Part shown: one piece after another, positions 9,224 through 18,235 of the stretch | Layout: every line of letters starts with the position of its first letter | Numbering within the stretch: position 1 is the first letter of the stretch | DNA from: Candidatus Kerfeldbacteria bacterium | GTDB lineage: Bacteria; Patescibacteriota; Patescibacteriia; SBBC01; CAIJZX01 | Reading direction: 5' to 3' | Assembly: GCA_903825245.1 (NCBI GenBank) | Contig: CAIJZX010000013.1 | Span: forward strand, 1 to 61,258 | Length of the DNA stretch: 61,258 nucleotides | Notes under the pieces: model-generated | Databases searched by the model: none | The model's input: the letters and a program-made list of their open reading frames with translations, nothing else | What the model was told of the DNA's origin: nothing | Program-made: the position numbers and the translations under genes

Positions 9224-9336
9224 AATCCGCCCTACATGGTAACTTGCTGGGGTTCTGACCGATGGACTTGCAAAAATATTCATAGTCTACTAGTGTTGAA
9301 GAGTGGCTTGGCCGAACCAGATGCGGCCGTTTTTTT
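9224..9336 (+). ncRNA. Possible short non-coding RNA
   Basis: A plus-strand TTGACA (9188-9193) faces the promoter of the gene at 8705. About 110 bases downstream a strong terminator, GGCCG, 9 bases, CGGCC and seven T (9310-9336), ends plus-strand transcription. There is no Shine-Dalgarno-led frame in between. The -10 (ATATGT/TATGTC) is weak. Confidence 0.3.
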
Positions 9337-9341
9337 GCATG

Positions 9342-9367
9342 AAAAAGCCATTGCTGTGAACAATGGC
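9342..9367 (-). terminator. Terminator of the gene at 9377
   Basis: On the minus strand GCCATTG (9361-9367), a 7-base loop, CAATGGC (9347-9353), five T. Confidence 0.8.
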
Positions 9368-9376
9368 GGAGAAGCG

Positions 9377-9769
9377 TTAGCTACGTTCAGCAATCAGCTG
9401 AACGAACTGGTCACGCAGTTGTGCGGCATCACCGAGCCAGAACTCTCTTGACCAGGTCGGGTCGTAGTGCAAAACGGCACTAGGGTAATCGACGAGCCGA
9501 GCGTCACCACACCGTCCGAAAACATCGATGCGCTGGACTGCGGTTTCCTTAGCGATACGCGCATCGGTTGCATCGAGAGCATTGACCGAACAGTTGGCAA
9601 CCTGGCCACCTAGTAACGACCAGGCGCGAATCGGGAAAATCCAGGGTGCCGTGGTTCCCCGCACCTGGAAGAGTATAGCTGTGTCGCGTAAGCAGACCAC
9701 AACATATCCCCGAATCCACTGCACCAACCAGACGGAAGAATCAGTTCGTGAATGTACCGGCGGCATCAT
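9377..9769 (-). CDS. Hypothetical protein, single-gene cassette
   Basis: 130 residues; starts with two Met codons behind GGGAGGTGA, one of the strongest Shine-Dalgarnos in the window. Hydrophobic strands near the N-terminus (GYVVVCLRDTAILFQV) suggest a beta-rich soluble fold; family unknown. Promoter: TTGACA (minus, 9836-9841), 16 bases, TAAGCT (9814-9819). The -35 box overlaps the dprA start codon, so the two divergent genes share regulatory DNA. Confidence 0.65.
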   Translation of the reverse strand: MMPPVHSRTDSSVWLVQWIRGYVVVCLRDTAILFQVRGTTAPWIFPIRAWSLLGGQVANCSVNALDATDARIAKETAVQRIDVFGRCGDARLVDYPSAVLHYDPTWSREFWLGDAAQLRDQFVQLIAERS

Positions 9770-9834
9770 TCACCTCCCTAGGAAAAGAACGATAAAAACA
9801 TCGAATTGAACCCAGCTTACTAGAATTCTCCAAT

Positions 9835-10701
9835 ATGTCAACAACAACCATCATTACTGTCGACCATCCACTCTATCCAACGCGGCTCAAAGAAATTCCG
9901 TATCCGCCGGCGACATTGCACGTACTAGGCGATGCTGAAATTCTTCACCGACCGATGTTAGCGGTGGTCGGGACGCGAAAACCGTCGTCGTACGGACTGT
10001 CAGTTGTTCGGCCACTCCTTGAACCAGTCATTCGAGCTGGGATTATTATTGTCTCGGGTTTAGCGCTCGGTATCGACGGTCGCGCTCATCAAGTTGCCGT
10101 CGATCTCGGCGCGCCGACAGTGGCCGTACTCGGTTGCGGCGTCGATAAAATCTATCCCTGGGAACACTCGCAACTCGCCGAACAGATTATCGATCACGGC
10201 GGTGCGATCATCAGTGAATTTCCCGATGGCACGCCGCCGCTCCGGCAGAATTTTCCCCAGCGCAATCGTATTATTTCGGGCTTAGCGAAAGCTGTGTTAC
10301 TCGTCGAGGCTGGGGAGAAATCCGGGGCATTAATAACCGCTAAATTCGCAGTCGATCAGAATCGAGACATGCTCATTGTGCCCGGACAAATCACATCGCC
10401 GCTCTCGATCGGTCCGCTCAATTGGCTGAAGCTCGGCGCGACACCAATTACCTCTGCCGAAGACATTCTGCAACAATTTCATGTCACCGCTGGACCATCA
10501 ACAACTACAGTTCCAACGTATCATCCAACATCTGAAATAGAAAAAACATTGCTTGATTTACTCGCGGTCGAATCACTCCATGTTGACGAATTATCGGAAA
10601 AGAGTAGACTGGACAACAGCGTCGTTTCCGCTACCTTAGCTTTACTTGAAATGAACGGCGCCGTTCACCACCTCGGCGGACTCGTCTACTCGCTGTTATA
10701 A
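9835..10701 (+). CDS. dprA: DNA-processing protein A
   Basis: 288 residues. DprA loads RecA on incoming single-stranded DNA during natural transformation. The Rossmann-like core shows [66 protein letters not shown] and [12 protein letters not shown]-terminal winged-helix of about 60 residues follows. An AT-rich TAGAAT eight bases before the ATG suggests an almost leaderless transcript. topA follows after eight bases. Confidence 0.95.
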   Translation: MSTTTIITVDHPLYPTRLKEIPYPPATLHVLGDAEILHRPMLAVVGTRKPSSYGLSVVRPLLEPVIRAGIIIVSGLALGIDGRAHQVAVDLGAPTVAVLGCGVDKIYPWEHSQLAEQIIDHGGAIISEFPDGTPPLRQNFPQRNRIISGLAKAVLLVEAGEKSGALITAKFAVDQNRDMLIVPGQITSPLSIGPLNWLKLGATPITSAEDILQQFHVTAGPSTTTVPTYHPTSEIEKTLLDLLAVESLHVDELSEKSRLDNSVVSATLALLEMNGAVHHLGGLVYSLL

Positions 10702-10709
10702 AAATCAGG

Positions 10710-13295
10710 ATGTCATCGTTAGTTATCGTCGAGTCTCCGACGAAAGCAAAAAAAATTAAAGAATTCCTCGGCCGCGATTACGACGTCCAATCTTCCTATG
10801 GGCACGTTCGCGATCTGCCGCGGAGCTCGATGGGTATTGACATTGAGCACGATTTTGCGCCCCTCTACGAAGTCCCAGCTGACAGTAAGTCGGTGGTGGC
10901 TGATTTACGGAAACGCGCTAAAGCCGCCGATACCGTCTACTTCGCAACTGACGAAGACCGCGAAGGTGAAGCAATCTCCTGGCACTTAGCGGAACTCCTG
11001 AAAGTTCCAGCCAAAGGATTGAAACGCATTGCTTTTCATGAAATTACGAAACACGCCATTCTCGAAGCATTTGAGCATCCGCGCGGACTCGATATTAACC
11101 TCGTCCATGCCCAAGAAACGCGGCGACTCATTGATCGGCTCTACGGGTACGAAGTGTCACCGATTTTGTGGCGAAAAATTAAACCGGGATTGTCTGCCGG
11201 CCGCGTCCAAAGCGTTGCCACCCGCCTGCTCGTTGAGCGCGAACGACAACGTCTCACCTTCGTGCCCAGTGAGTTTTGGGATGCGTTAGCGACATTTGCC
11301 ACCAAGAAAGATGAATCGTTTCAAGCTGAGCTCTCCAGCATCGGCGGCAAACCCATCGTTCTCGGTAAGGATTTTGATCCGAACACCGGAAAAATCAAGA
11401 ACGAACGCGGCGTGTGGATGAAACAAGCCGACGCCGAAGCATTGGTGGAGCGACTGAAGAAGTCTGTACCGACGGTCGCCGCTATTGAAGAAAAACCATT
11501 TACCGAAAAACCTTTCCCGCCGTTCACCACGAGCACGCTTCAACAGGAGGCCAACCGCAAACTGCGCTATGCGTCGCGGCGCACGATGCAACTTGCGCAA
11601 GGTCTTTATGAAAACGGCTATATTACCTACATGCGTACCGATTCAACATTGTTGTCAACCCAAGCAATTGACGCCGCGAGATCGTGGATTACTGATCAGT
11701 ACGGCAAAGAGTATTTACCTGACGCGCCGCGACAATACCAGACCAAGGTGAAAAATGCCCAAGAAGCGCACGAAGCAATTCGTCCAGCTGGCGAACAATT
11801 TCAATCACTGGAACAAGTGAAGGCTGCGGTGGCCGATGATGAGTTTAAACTCTATGAATTGATTTGGAAGCGCACCGTGGCGTCACAAATGTCTGACAGC
11901 GCCGGCCAGCGTCTTAGCGTCAACATTGTACTTGATGACGCGGTCTTCTCGGCCAAAGGAAAATCCTATACCTTCCAAGGTTTCCGCCGCGCTTATGTTG
12001 AGGGTGCTGATGACGTCGCTGCCGAACTCGCCGAACAGGAGGTCGTCTTACCGGTTATGGCCGTCGGCGAAGCCCTAACACTGAGTGAACTGAAATCTGT
12101 TCAGCACGTCACCCAGCCGCCAGCCAGATTAACTGAAGCATCGCTAGTTAAAGAATTAGAAAGCCGCGGCATCGGCCGTCCGAGCACCTATGCTTCGATT
12201 ATCGATACGATATTGCGCCGCGAATATGTGGTCAAAAAAGGCACGGCATTGGTGCCGACATTTACCGCGTTTGCCGTCACGAATTTGCTTGAACAATACT
12301 TAACGACACTTGTTGACTACGCTTTTACCGCGAAACTCGAAGACGAACTCGACGGCATCGCCCGCGGCGAAACGGACGATAAGGCATATCTGAAACATTT
12401 TTACTTCGGTGATAGCCAACCGGGATTGAAACCGACATTAGATAACGTCAAAGACACAATTGATCCTCGTCTCACGAGCGGCATAACGATCGGCGAATCG
12501 GAAGGTATGCCGGTCGAAGTCCGTATCGGCCGCTTTGGTCCATTCATCAGATGGAATGAAAAAACGTCGAAAATTCCGAATGATATTCCGCCGGATGAAT
12601 TAACTGTTGCAAAAGCTTTAGAACTCATCGAACACTCCGCTGCTGCGGAAAAAGCGCTCGGCGTTGATCCGGAGACCGGAAAAAATATTTACGTCAAAGT
12701 CGGACGCTTCGGTCCATACGTTCAACTCGGCGAACAACCGGAACGACCGAAAGACGCTGACGGTAAACCGTTGAAAGGTAAGAAAGGAAAACCGATCGGC
12801 GATAAACCAAAAATGGCGTCATTGTTGCCGAGCATGACACCGTTGACGCTGACTCTGGAAGAGGCATTACAGCTTTTATCACTCCCCCGCACCGTCGGCA
12901 AGAAACCTGACACGGATGACGACATTATTGCCGCTAACGGCCGTTTCGGGCCATACATCAAGTGCGGAACAGAGACCCGAAGCATTCCCGACGATATGGC
13001 ACCGACCACCATTACTCTTGAACAATGCCTTGAACTTTTAGCGCAAGAAAAGAAAGGCCGCGCCCGTCGAACCGCGAAAGCGCTCCGCGAACTCGGCGAA
13101 AGTCCGGTCACGAAAACGATGGTGAAAGTTCTTGAAGGTCGATACGGACCCTACGTCAGCGACGGTGAAACAAATGCCACCGTCAACGGCGGACTATCAC
13201 CGCAAGATATCACGCTTGAACAGGGCTTGGAACTTCTCGCCGCCCGAGCGGGCATGCCAAAACGACCGAAACGCGGTCGGTCGAAAAAATCATAA
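10710..13295 (+). CDS. topA: DNA topoisomerase I
   Basis: 861 residues. It relaxes negative supercoils by transient single-strand cleavage. The TOPRIM domain begins [18 protein letters not shown], with the acidic triad in [14 protein letters not shown] (about residue 80). The active-site tyrosine lies in [13 protein letters not shown] (about 307). The C-terminus lacks zinc-finger cysteines and instead has four GRFGPY-type repeats (about residues 604, 663, 743, 809) and a basic tail, an arrangement seen in several bacterial TopA proteins. Probably co-transcribed with dprA. Confidence 0.96.
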   Translation: MSSLVIVESPTKAKKIKEFLGRDYDVQSSYGHVRDLPRSSMGIDIEHDFAPLYEVPADSKSVVADLRKRAKAADTVYFATDEDREGEAISWHLAELLKVPAKGLKRIAFHEITKHAILEAFEHPRGLDINLVHAQETRRLIDRLYGYEVSPILWRKIKPGLSAGRVQSVATRLLVERERQRLTFVPSEFWDALATFATKKDESFQAELSSIGGKPIVLGKDFDPNTGKIKNERGVWMKQADAEALVERLKKSVPTVAAIEEKPFTEKPFPPFTTSTLQQEANRKLRYASRRTMQLAQGLYENGYITYMRTDSTLLSTQAIDAARSWITDQYGKEYLPDAPRQYQTKVKNAQEAHEAIRPAGEQFQSLEQVKAAVADDEFKLYELIWKRTVASQMSDSAGQRLSVNIVLDDAVFSAKGKSYTFQGFRRAYVEGADDVAAELAEQEVVLPVMAVGEALTLSELKSVQHVTQPPARLTEASLVKELESRGIGRPSTYASIIDTILRREYVVKKGTALVPTFTAFAVTNLLEQYLTTLVDYAFTAKLEDELDGIARGETDDKAYLKHFYFGDSQPGLKPTLDNVKDTIDPRLTSGITIGESEGMPVEVRIGRFGPFIRWNEKTSKIPNDIPPDELTVAKALELIEHSAAAEKALGVDPETGKNIYVKVGRFGPYVQLGEQPERPKDADGKPLKGKKGKPIGDKPKMASLLPSMTPLTLTLEEALQLLSLPRTVGKKPDTDDDIIAANGRFGPYIKCGTETRSIPDDMAPTTITLEQCLELLAQEKKGRARRTAKALRELGESPVTKTMVKVLEGRYGPYVSDGETNATVNGGLSPQDITLEQGLELLAARAGMPKRPKRGRSKKS

Positions 13296-13307
13296 TTCAT
13301 CCAAACT

Positions 13308-13339
13308 ACGTACCCGGGGGTTTAAACCCCCGGGTACGT
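13308..13339. terminator. 32-base perfect palindrome between convergent genes
   Basis: ACGTACCCGGGGG (13308-13320), TTTAAA, CCCCCGGGTACGT (13327-13339). It lies between topA and the minus-strand gene at 13356, so it probably ends both transcripts, although neither side has a good T-tract. Confidence 0.65.
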
Positions 13340-13355
13340 TGTAGAATGAAGAAAT

Positions 13356-13577
13356 TTAACTTACTAAACCTGTCTTGTGTTCCAACACACTCACCCGCTG
13401 ATCGAGTTCATTCAACTCAAAGCGATAGGCCGTGTTGTCGAGTCGTAGATTGATGTTTTCTACACCATTTTCGAGACGTGTTAATCGATTCTCAACAGAA
13501 TCAAACCGTCGGTCGACTTGGTCGAACCCGACTTTAATGATTTTGGCTAACTTGTCGTATGACATACGTTCGCTCAT
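13356..13577 (-). CDS. Small coiled-coil protein
   Basis: About 73 residues from the ATG at 13577; an upstream in-frame GTG at 13598 is less likely. The sequence has heptad-like spacing (VDRRFDSVENRLTRLENGVENI) and ends in a second helical segment, as in small coiled-coil proteins often found in CPR genomes; no function is known to me. A promoter TTGACT (minus, 13641-13646), 17 bases, TACCCT (13618-13623) lies upstream. No strong Shine-Dalgarno. Confidence 0.65.
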   Translation of the reverse strand: MSERMSYDKLAKIIKVGFDQVDRRFDSVENRLTRLENGVENINLRLDNTAYRFELNELDQRVSVLEHKTGLVS

Positions 13578-13662
13578 ACAAATAAGACTTTCCGCCACCT
13601 ATGTCTACCCTGAAATCAGGGTAGTACTGCTTACCGAGGAAGTCAAGTTGAAGAAATAAAGA

Positions 13663-13773
13663 AGCCCCGCCTCATTTCCTTCGCCAAAGCGTTAGAAATA
13701 AGACGGGGCTTGTGGCCGAAAGGCCAATGTACTACTACTTGTCCAGATCCACTTCTACGAAGTGGATCTGGAC
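13663..13773 (-). terminator. Three consecutive hairpins at the 3' end of the gene at 13755
   Basis: Read from the gene: first a perfect 14-bp stem (13741-13754 with 13760-13773) whose 5-base loop contains the stop codon. Next TGGCC/GGCCA around a 4-base loop (13713-13726; GAAA on the plus strand). Last a long stem of AAGCCCCG and CGGGGCTT ends (13663-13710) followed by a T-rich run, the likely terminator. Confidence 0.75.
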
Positions 13774-14303
13774 TTGCGGACGGCGAGAACTAGGCTTTTC
13801 TCCAGCCAAGCGCTTCCTAGCCAATCAAGATACAGGCAACGCTTTGAAGCAAGACTGGTTAGTCCTGGAACGTACTGTCGGCCATCTAGACTCTGCCAGA
13901 CAGAACCAGGAGCAATAATGATATACTGCCGTTGTAAAGCTTCCGTTTGTTCGTCGGCACCGAAGGCTAAAAGCTCGGTGATGGTCGCTGGTCGATAGCC
14001 CCGGACGTCAATCTCCCGTAGCACATCCTCCGTTCTGATGGCTTGGTTACAGCGGAGAAGCTCAAGGTTGATATCGATCTGTCCGGAACCAGTCAGGGGA
14101 AAGTGCTCGACGGTGATGTCACCATTAGTCCAGTCGTAGCGACCGGCGGAGATCATATGCTCAAGCCTCTGGCTGTGATCGATGGTGACATGATAACCAG
14201 CCACCTTCGTACAACCAGCGGTACAAATGATAACCATCGAGATGATCATGATGCCAAGCGACAGCAAGCTACCAACGAAGATCTGGCACACCTTCTTTAA
14301 CAT
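13755..14303 (-). CDS. Exported protein with C-type-lectin-like variable-protein signature
   Basis: 182 residues from the ATG at 14303, chosen because GGAGG (14312-14316) precedes it by eight bases. Residues 1-31 are a hydrophobic signal, possibly a lipobox ending in TAGC. The rest contains RGYRPATITELLAFGA, IIAPGSVWQ and a terminal W..S.W...LVLAVRK pattern. From memory, small CPR proteins with this YRPAT...GSVW...FLAVRK plan have very variable C-termini, as do targets of diversity-generating retroelements. No reverse transcriptase is in the window, so this is only a resemblance. The stop codon sits in a hairpin loop. Confidence 0.6.
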   Translation of the reverse strand: MLKKVCQIFVGSLLSLGIMIISMVIICTAGCTKVAGYHVTIDHSQRLEHMISAGRYDWTNGDITVEHFPLTGSGQIDINLELLRCNQAIRTEDVLREIDVRGYRPATITELLAFGADEQTEALQRQYIIIAPGSVWQSLDGRQYVPGLTSLASKRCLYLDWLGSAWLEKSLVLAVRKSRSTS

Positions 14304-14381
14304 GAGTATTTCCTCCACATCGAGGACATGTCTCTGATTCCGAACATTCGTCGGAACCTCGGATGAGCAATCGACGACTTC

Positions 14382-14455
14382 GTGAGGTATTGAAAGGACG
14401 AAAGCAATGTACTCCTTTTATACCATTTGTCAATACCTCACATTTCCGATAGAGT
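14382..14455. promoter_or_regulatory. Divergent promoters sharing one -35 element
   Basis: TTGTCAA (14427-14433) reads TTGACAA on the other strand. Rightward: TTGTCA, 17 bases, TAGAGT (14450-14455), start near 14461, so the RelA/SpoT mRNA is leaderless. Leftward: TTGACA, 16 bases, TACATT (14406-14411) for the gene at 13755. A perfect 12-bp inverted repeat (14382-14393 with 14430-14441) flanks the leftward -10 and could bind a dimeric regulator. Confidence 0.55.
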
Positions 14456-14461
14456 TGCATT

Positions 14462-15922
14462 ATGATAAACGCTGAATTTATCGACATTGCAAAAAAGTCT
14501 TTTCATGGTTCCGACCTGAAACGGATCACTGATGCACTGGAGTTTGCCGACATGGCGCATGAAGGTCAACTACGGAAATCCGGCGTACCGTACCTGACCC
14601 ACGTCATTGGCACGGCCACAAAACTCATCGAACTCGGTATGGATGCGGATACGATTGTCGCCGGATTATTGCATGACGTCCCCGAGGACACGACCTACAC
14701 GATCGACGACGTTGAGAAACTTTTCGGCCCGACTGTTGCCAAGCTCGTCGCCGGCGTGACAAAACTCGGCAAGCTGAAATACCGCGGCATGGAACGCTAC
14801 GTGGAAAATTTGCGGAAGATGTTCGTGGCCATGTCCGAAGATATTCGGGTCATGATTATTAAGTTCGCCGACCGTCTGCACAATTTATCGACACTGGACG
14901 CCTTGCCGGCAGATAAACAGTTGCGAATCGCCCGCGAGTCGATGGAAATCTATGCACCATTGGCACATCGCCTCGGCATGGGCGAAGTAAAAGGCGAACT
15001 TGAAGACCTCGCATTTCCCTATGTCTACCCTCAAGAATATGCCTGGATACGCAATCTCGTCGGCGAACGATATGAGCCACTCGATAAGGTAGTCGAGGAA
15101 ATGCAGGCCACAGTCACCACCGCGTTAACCGCCGCCAAGGTGACCATCATTAGCATGCACGGCCGGCGAAAACACCTCTACAGTTTGTACGAAAAACTCA
15201 TTCGGCCGGAATACAACCGCGACTTATCGAAAATTTATGATTTGGTGGCGCTGCGCATTGTCGTCGGTAATGTCGCTGACTGCTACACGACACTCGGCGT
15301 CGTCCATCAGCTATGGCGGCCGGTGCCGAATCGATTTAAAGACTACATCGCCCAACCGAAACCAAACGGCTACCAGTCGATCCATACCTGCGTCTTCGGT
15401 CCGCATGGCCAACCGGTGGAAATTCAAGTCCGCGATTACGCCATGCATCAGCTCGCCGAATACGGCGTGGCGGCGCACTGGCACTACTCCGAACAAGGCA
15501 AACCGCTGGCGCCAGCCGCGGTGCAGGAAAAAGTGGCTTGGATTAAACAGCTGTCCGAGTGGCGCCAAGAAGTCGGTAACGATGAGGCCTTTCTCGAAGC
15601 CTTAAAGATTGATGCTCTACAAAAGCGGATTTTCTGTTTCACACCGACCGGCGATGTTATTGATTTGCCTGAACACGCCACGCCGATTGATTTCGCCTAT
15701 CACGTTCACACCGACCTCGGGGCGAAGTGTGTTGGGGCGAAAGTTAATGATAAACTTGTGTCACTTGATACCGGACTACGCAGCGGTGACGTGATCGAAA
15801 TATTGACCGACAAGAATCGCAAGACACCAAATCGTGATTGGCTGCAAATGGCTAAAACCCAAACCGCCCGCGGACATATCCGCAAGGCGCTTCGGGATTT
15901 AAATGATGTCGGAAAACCCTAG
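14462..15922 (+). CDS. RelA/SpoT-family (p)ppGpp synthetase/hydrolase
   Basis: 486 residues, short compared with about 740 for E. coli enzymes: the ACT domain is absent. An HD hydrolase domain shows AHEGQLRKSGVPYLTH and LLHDVPEDT (about residue 69). The synthetase domain shows RRKHLYSLYEK (about 234), YDLVALRIVV and QPKPNGYQSIHT (about 299). A TGS domain occupies about residues 385-450. Both activities may be present. The stop overlaps that of the next, convergent gene in the shared palindrome CTAG. Confidence 0.93.
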   Translation: MINAEFIDIAKKSFHGSDLKRITDALEFADMAHEGQLRKSGVPYLTHVIGTATKLIELGMDADTIVAGLLHDVPEDTTYTIDDVEKLFGPTVAKLVAGVTKLGKLKYRGMERYVENLRKMFVAMSEDIRVMIIKFADRLHNLSTLDALPADKQLRIARESMEIYAPLAHRLGMGEVKGELEDLAFPYVYPQEYAWIRNLVGERYEPLDKVVEEMQATVTTALTAAKVTIISMHGRRKHLYSLYEKLIRPEYNRDLSKIYDLVALRIVVGNVADCYTTLGVVHQLWRPVPNRFKDYIAQPKPNGYQSIHTCVFGPHGQPVEIQVRDYAMHQLAEYGVAAHWHYSEQGKPLAPAAVQEKVAWIKQLSEWRQEVGNDEAFLEALKIDALQKRIFCFTPTGDVIDLPEHATPIDFAYHVHTDLGAKCVGAKVNDKLVSLDTGLRSGDVIEILTDKNRKTPNRDWLQMAKTQTARGHIRKALRDLNDVGKP

Positions 15923-18234
15923 CTGGTCAGTTTTTTCAGTGCGTCGGTCAAATCGGTATTGCCCGGGATAGCTGTAATCCCCCGATTGAGGACTGCCTTA
16001 GCGTCGTCCGTTTTCTTGGCATCACTCAACGCCTGACTGTATGCTAGGTACGTGCTCGGGTCATCCGGCGTAATGAGCAGTGCTTGCTCGAAAGCAGTTT
16101 TTGCTTGGTCAATACTATTCATCTTTCCGAGCACCGTGCCTTTACCAGCCCAAAACATAGCTGTATCCGGTGAGGCCACGGTGAGGGCGTTCAAATCATC
16201 AAGCGCTGGCTGATACTGCCCGGCTGCCACGTAGGCATCAGCCCGAGCAAATTTTGCTTGCAGGTAGTCTGGCTTTTTCCGCAGTGCCTCGTTAAACGCA
16301 TGAATGGCTTTCGTTAAGAGCGTTGCTTGGGCATCAGCATTTGGCGGCGTCGTAGTATTCGCCGCCGCTCGAGCACGAATGACGAGTAGGGTCTGGCCAT
16401 ATCCAACATCTTGAATTGGATTGCTCGGCTCCATATCCTGCAACACAATAAAATTCTTATTCGCTTGGACCTCCGGATTCGGTAAGTACGATGCCAGGCT
16501 ATTCAACATATTGTTTTCCGCTTCGTATGCGGCCGGATTCGTCGAATTATGTACAACCACAGAACGAATCGTAGTGGTGGCGAGTGTTAAATCAGCTTGG
16601 GCGGCAGTATAATCAGCAGCCGTTACATCTTCTTGGAATTTATAGGCTTGCGCGTTGGCCAGCAAAATTCCCGCATCAACGTTATGAATGTCATAGTGCA
16701 CAGCTTGCTGCAGTGGCGGAATCAGCATTTTTGATGCTTCTTGTTTATCAATCCGCGCTTGAGCAATTTGCAGGTATATTTGGCTGGTATAAATACGCAC
16801 CGCCGGGTACCAGACGAGAACACCGACGATCACCGTGACTGCAAATCCCAGCGCCGGTACCATTGATCGGTGCACTATTGATTTTTTTTCTGTCATGGCA
16901 ATGTTCGCTCTGGCCATACTCAACGCCATCCACACAACTAGCAGTACCACTAATGACCAGGTAGTAAACGCCGCCGCCAACGCCAACGCCCCGACGCAAA
17001 ATAGTCCGGCCAATAAACTAAAGCTGTATCCGGCCCGCAATCGGCGCCAAAACTCCCATCCCGCAATCGCCAATAACCCGACCCACAGCCCTACTCCGAC
17101 CACACCTTGCGTGGCTAAGAGTTGCGACCACTCGGCACCAGAGCGGAGAAAACGACCACTCCATCGCGCATCAGAATTGAATGATAGTGGCCGATATTGA
17201 ACAAAGGCATAGTACCACGTGTTTGGCCCGGTACCGAGAACTGGTCGTTTTGCAACCGCAGAAAAAGCCGTAGCCGCCGACGTCGATTGACTCAACGCCG
17301 TTTCAGCCGTTGAGGGTAGACCGGTGTGGGTCGAAAGTTTCAAGAATTGCGCAAGTAATCCCGCAGCAGCTAATACCACCGCAATCATAATCAACCGTGA
17401 AGAAACCTTCGTTGATTTTCTCGCTTGGGTGAGAACCACAACAATCATTCCCAAGGCAAAAATCGTCCAACCCACAGCTTGTCCGAGAAAGAATAACGAT
17501 AGCCAGCCAATTGCCACTACTAACGCCAGACTGTACCGAGACCATCGTTCCTTCGCTTGTGGGATAAGTAAAAAGCCAACCGTTCCGATCATCGCTGCTA
17601 ACACCGCCACCTGGATTGATGAATTCGCTAAGGTCGAAAACAGTGGATCGGCGGAAACCAATTTTGCTGGCAAGAGTGTAAGGCCAGAAAATTGAGCTAA
17701 TTGAATTAACAATGACAACCCAATGCCACCGAGAAGTGCGGACCAAATAATCGCTCGTTCCGCCGAGGTTTGAAATAACCGAACACTTAAGAAATAGATG
17801 CTTATCAGGCCAATCATCACCGGCAAGGTTTCAGCGTACGCGCCTTGAAGACCGGCCACACTCGTCCACCAATTTACTGAGGTCGTTGTACCGATTACCG
17901 TCGCCGCACCAAGAGCGATGACGATCCAATCGAGAGGATGCCATACCCAGCCGCCACTCGGATGCCGTAATTGGCCGATCGTATAGCAGAGCCAAGCCAC
18001 GGTCACACTCAGCAAGAGTATCACCGTCTTGTGAATTTCCCAATGGTCGCCGGTCCAGTTACCAGTCATCAGTGGCAATAAAAAAACGCCAATAGTGATT
18101 GCAGTCTTTGCGGCAATATCCCATCCACGCGATCGGCTTGTCGACGTACCGGCCGACGCTTGCTGTTTTTCAACGACCGCAGCCGTCAGTATTTTTTTTG
18201 CAGATGATTTTTTGAGTATAGGCATAGGCATCAT
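15919..18234 (-). CDS. O-antigen-ligase-like polytopic membrane protein with C-terminal TPRs
   Basis: About 771 residues from the ATG at 18234, one base after the parB stop; longer starts would lie inside parB. The first 460 residues contain about 10-12 membrane spans with an extracellular loop (about 330-370) as in Wzy_C/WaaL ligases (VAKRPVLGTGPNTWYYAF, then FLRSGAEWSQLLATQGVVGV). These enzymes join or polymerise lipid-linked glycans. The C-terminal 280 residues hold tetratricopeptide repeats (FARADAYVAAGQYQPALDDL, FEQALLITPDDPSTYLAYSQ), probably outside the membrane. Likely co-transcribed with parAB. Confidence 0.85.
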   Translation of the reverse strand: MMPMPILKKSSAKKILTAAVVEKQQASAGTSTSRSRGWDIAAKTAITIGVFLLPLMTGNWTGDHWEIHKTVILLLSVTVAWLCYTIGQLRHPSGGWVWHPLDWIVIALGAATVIGTTTSVNWWTSVAGLQGAYAETLPVMIGLISIYFLSVRLFQTSAERAIIWSALLGGIGLSLLIQLAQFSGLTLLPAKLVSADPLFSTLANSSIQVAVLAAMIGTVGFLLIPQAKERWSRYSLALVVAIGWLSLFFLGQAVGWTIFALGMIVVVLTQARKSTKVSSRLIMIAVVLAAAGLLAQFLKLSTHTGLPSTAETALSQSTSAATAFSAVAKRPVLGTGPNTWYYAFVQYRPLSFNSDARWSGRFLRSGAEWSQLLATQGVVGVGLWVGLLAIAGWEFWRRLRAGYSFSLLAGLFCVGALALAAAFTTWSLVVLLVVWMALSMARANIAMTEKKSIVHRSMVPALGFAVTVIVGVLVWYPAVRIYTSQIYLQIAQARIDKQEASKMLIPPLQQAVHYDIHNVDAGILLANAQAYKFQEDVTAADYTAAQADLTLATTTIRSVVVHNSTNPAAYEAENNMLNSLASYLPNPEVQANKNFIVLQDMEPSNPIQDVGYGQTLLVIRARAAANTTTPPNADAQATLLTKAIHAFNEALRKKPDYLQAKFARADAYVAAGQYQPALDDLNALTVASPDTAMFWAGKGTVLGKMNSIDQAKTAFEQALLITPDDPSTYLAYSQALSDAKKTDDAKAVLNRGITAIPGNTDLTDALKKLTS

Positions 18235-18235
18235 A

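Noticed and set aside
9119-9451. Plus-strand frame of 110 codons
   Set aside because: A strong plus-strand terminator (9310-9336) lies inside it and there is no ribosome-binding site.
7436-9841. Integron cassette array
   Set aside because: No integron integrase or attC-like core sites are visible, and each gene has its own promoter, unlike integron cassettes.
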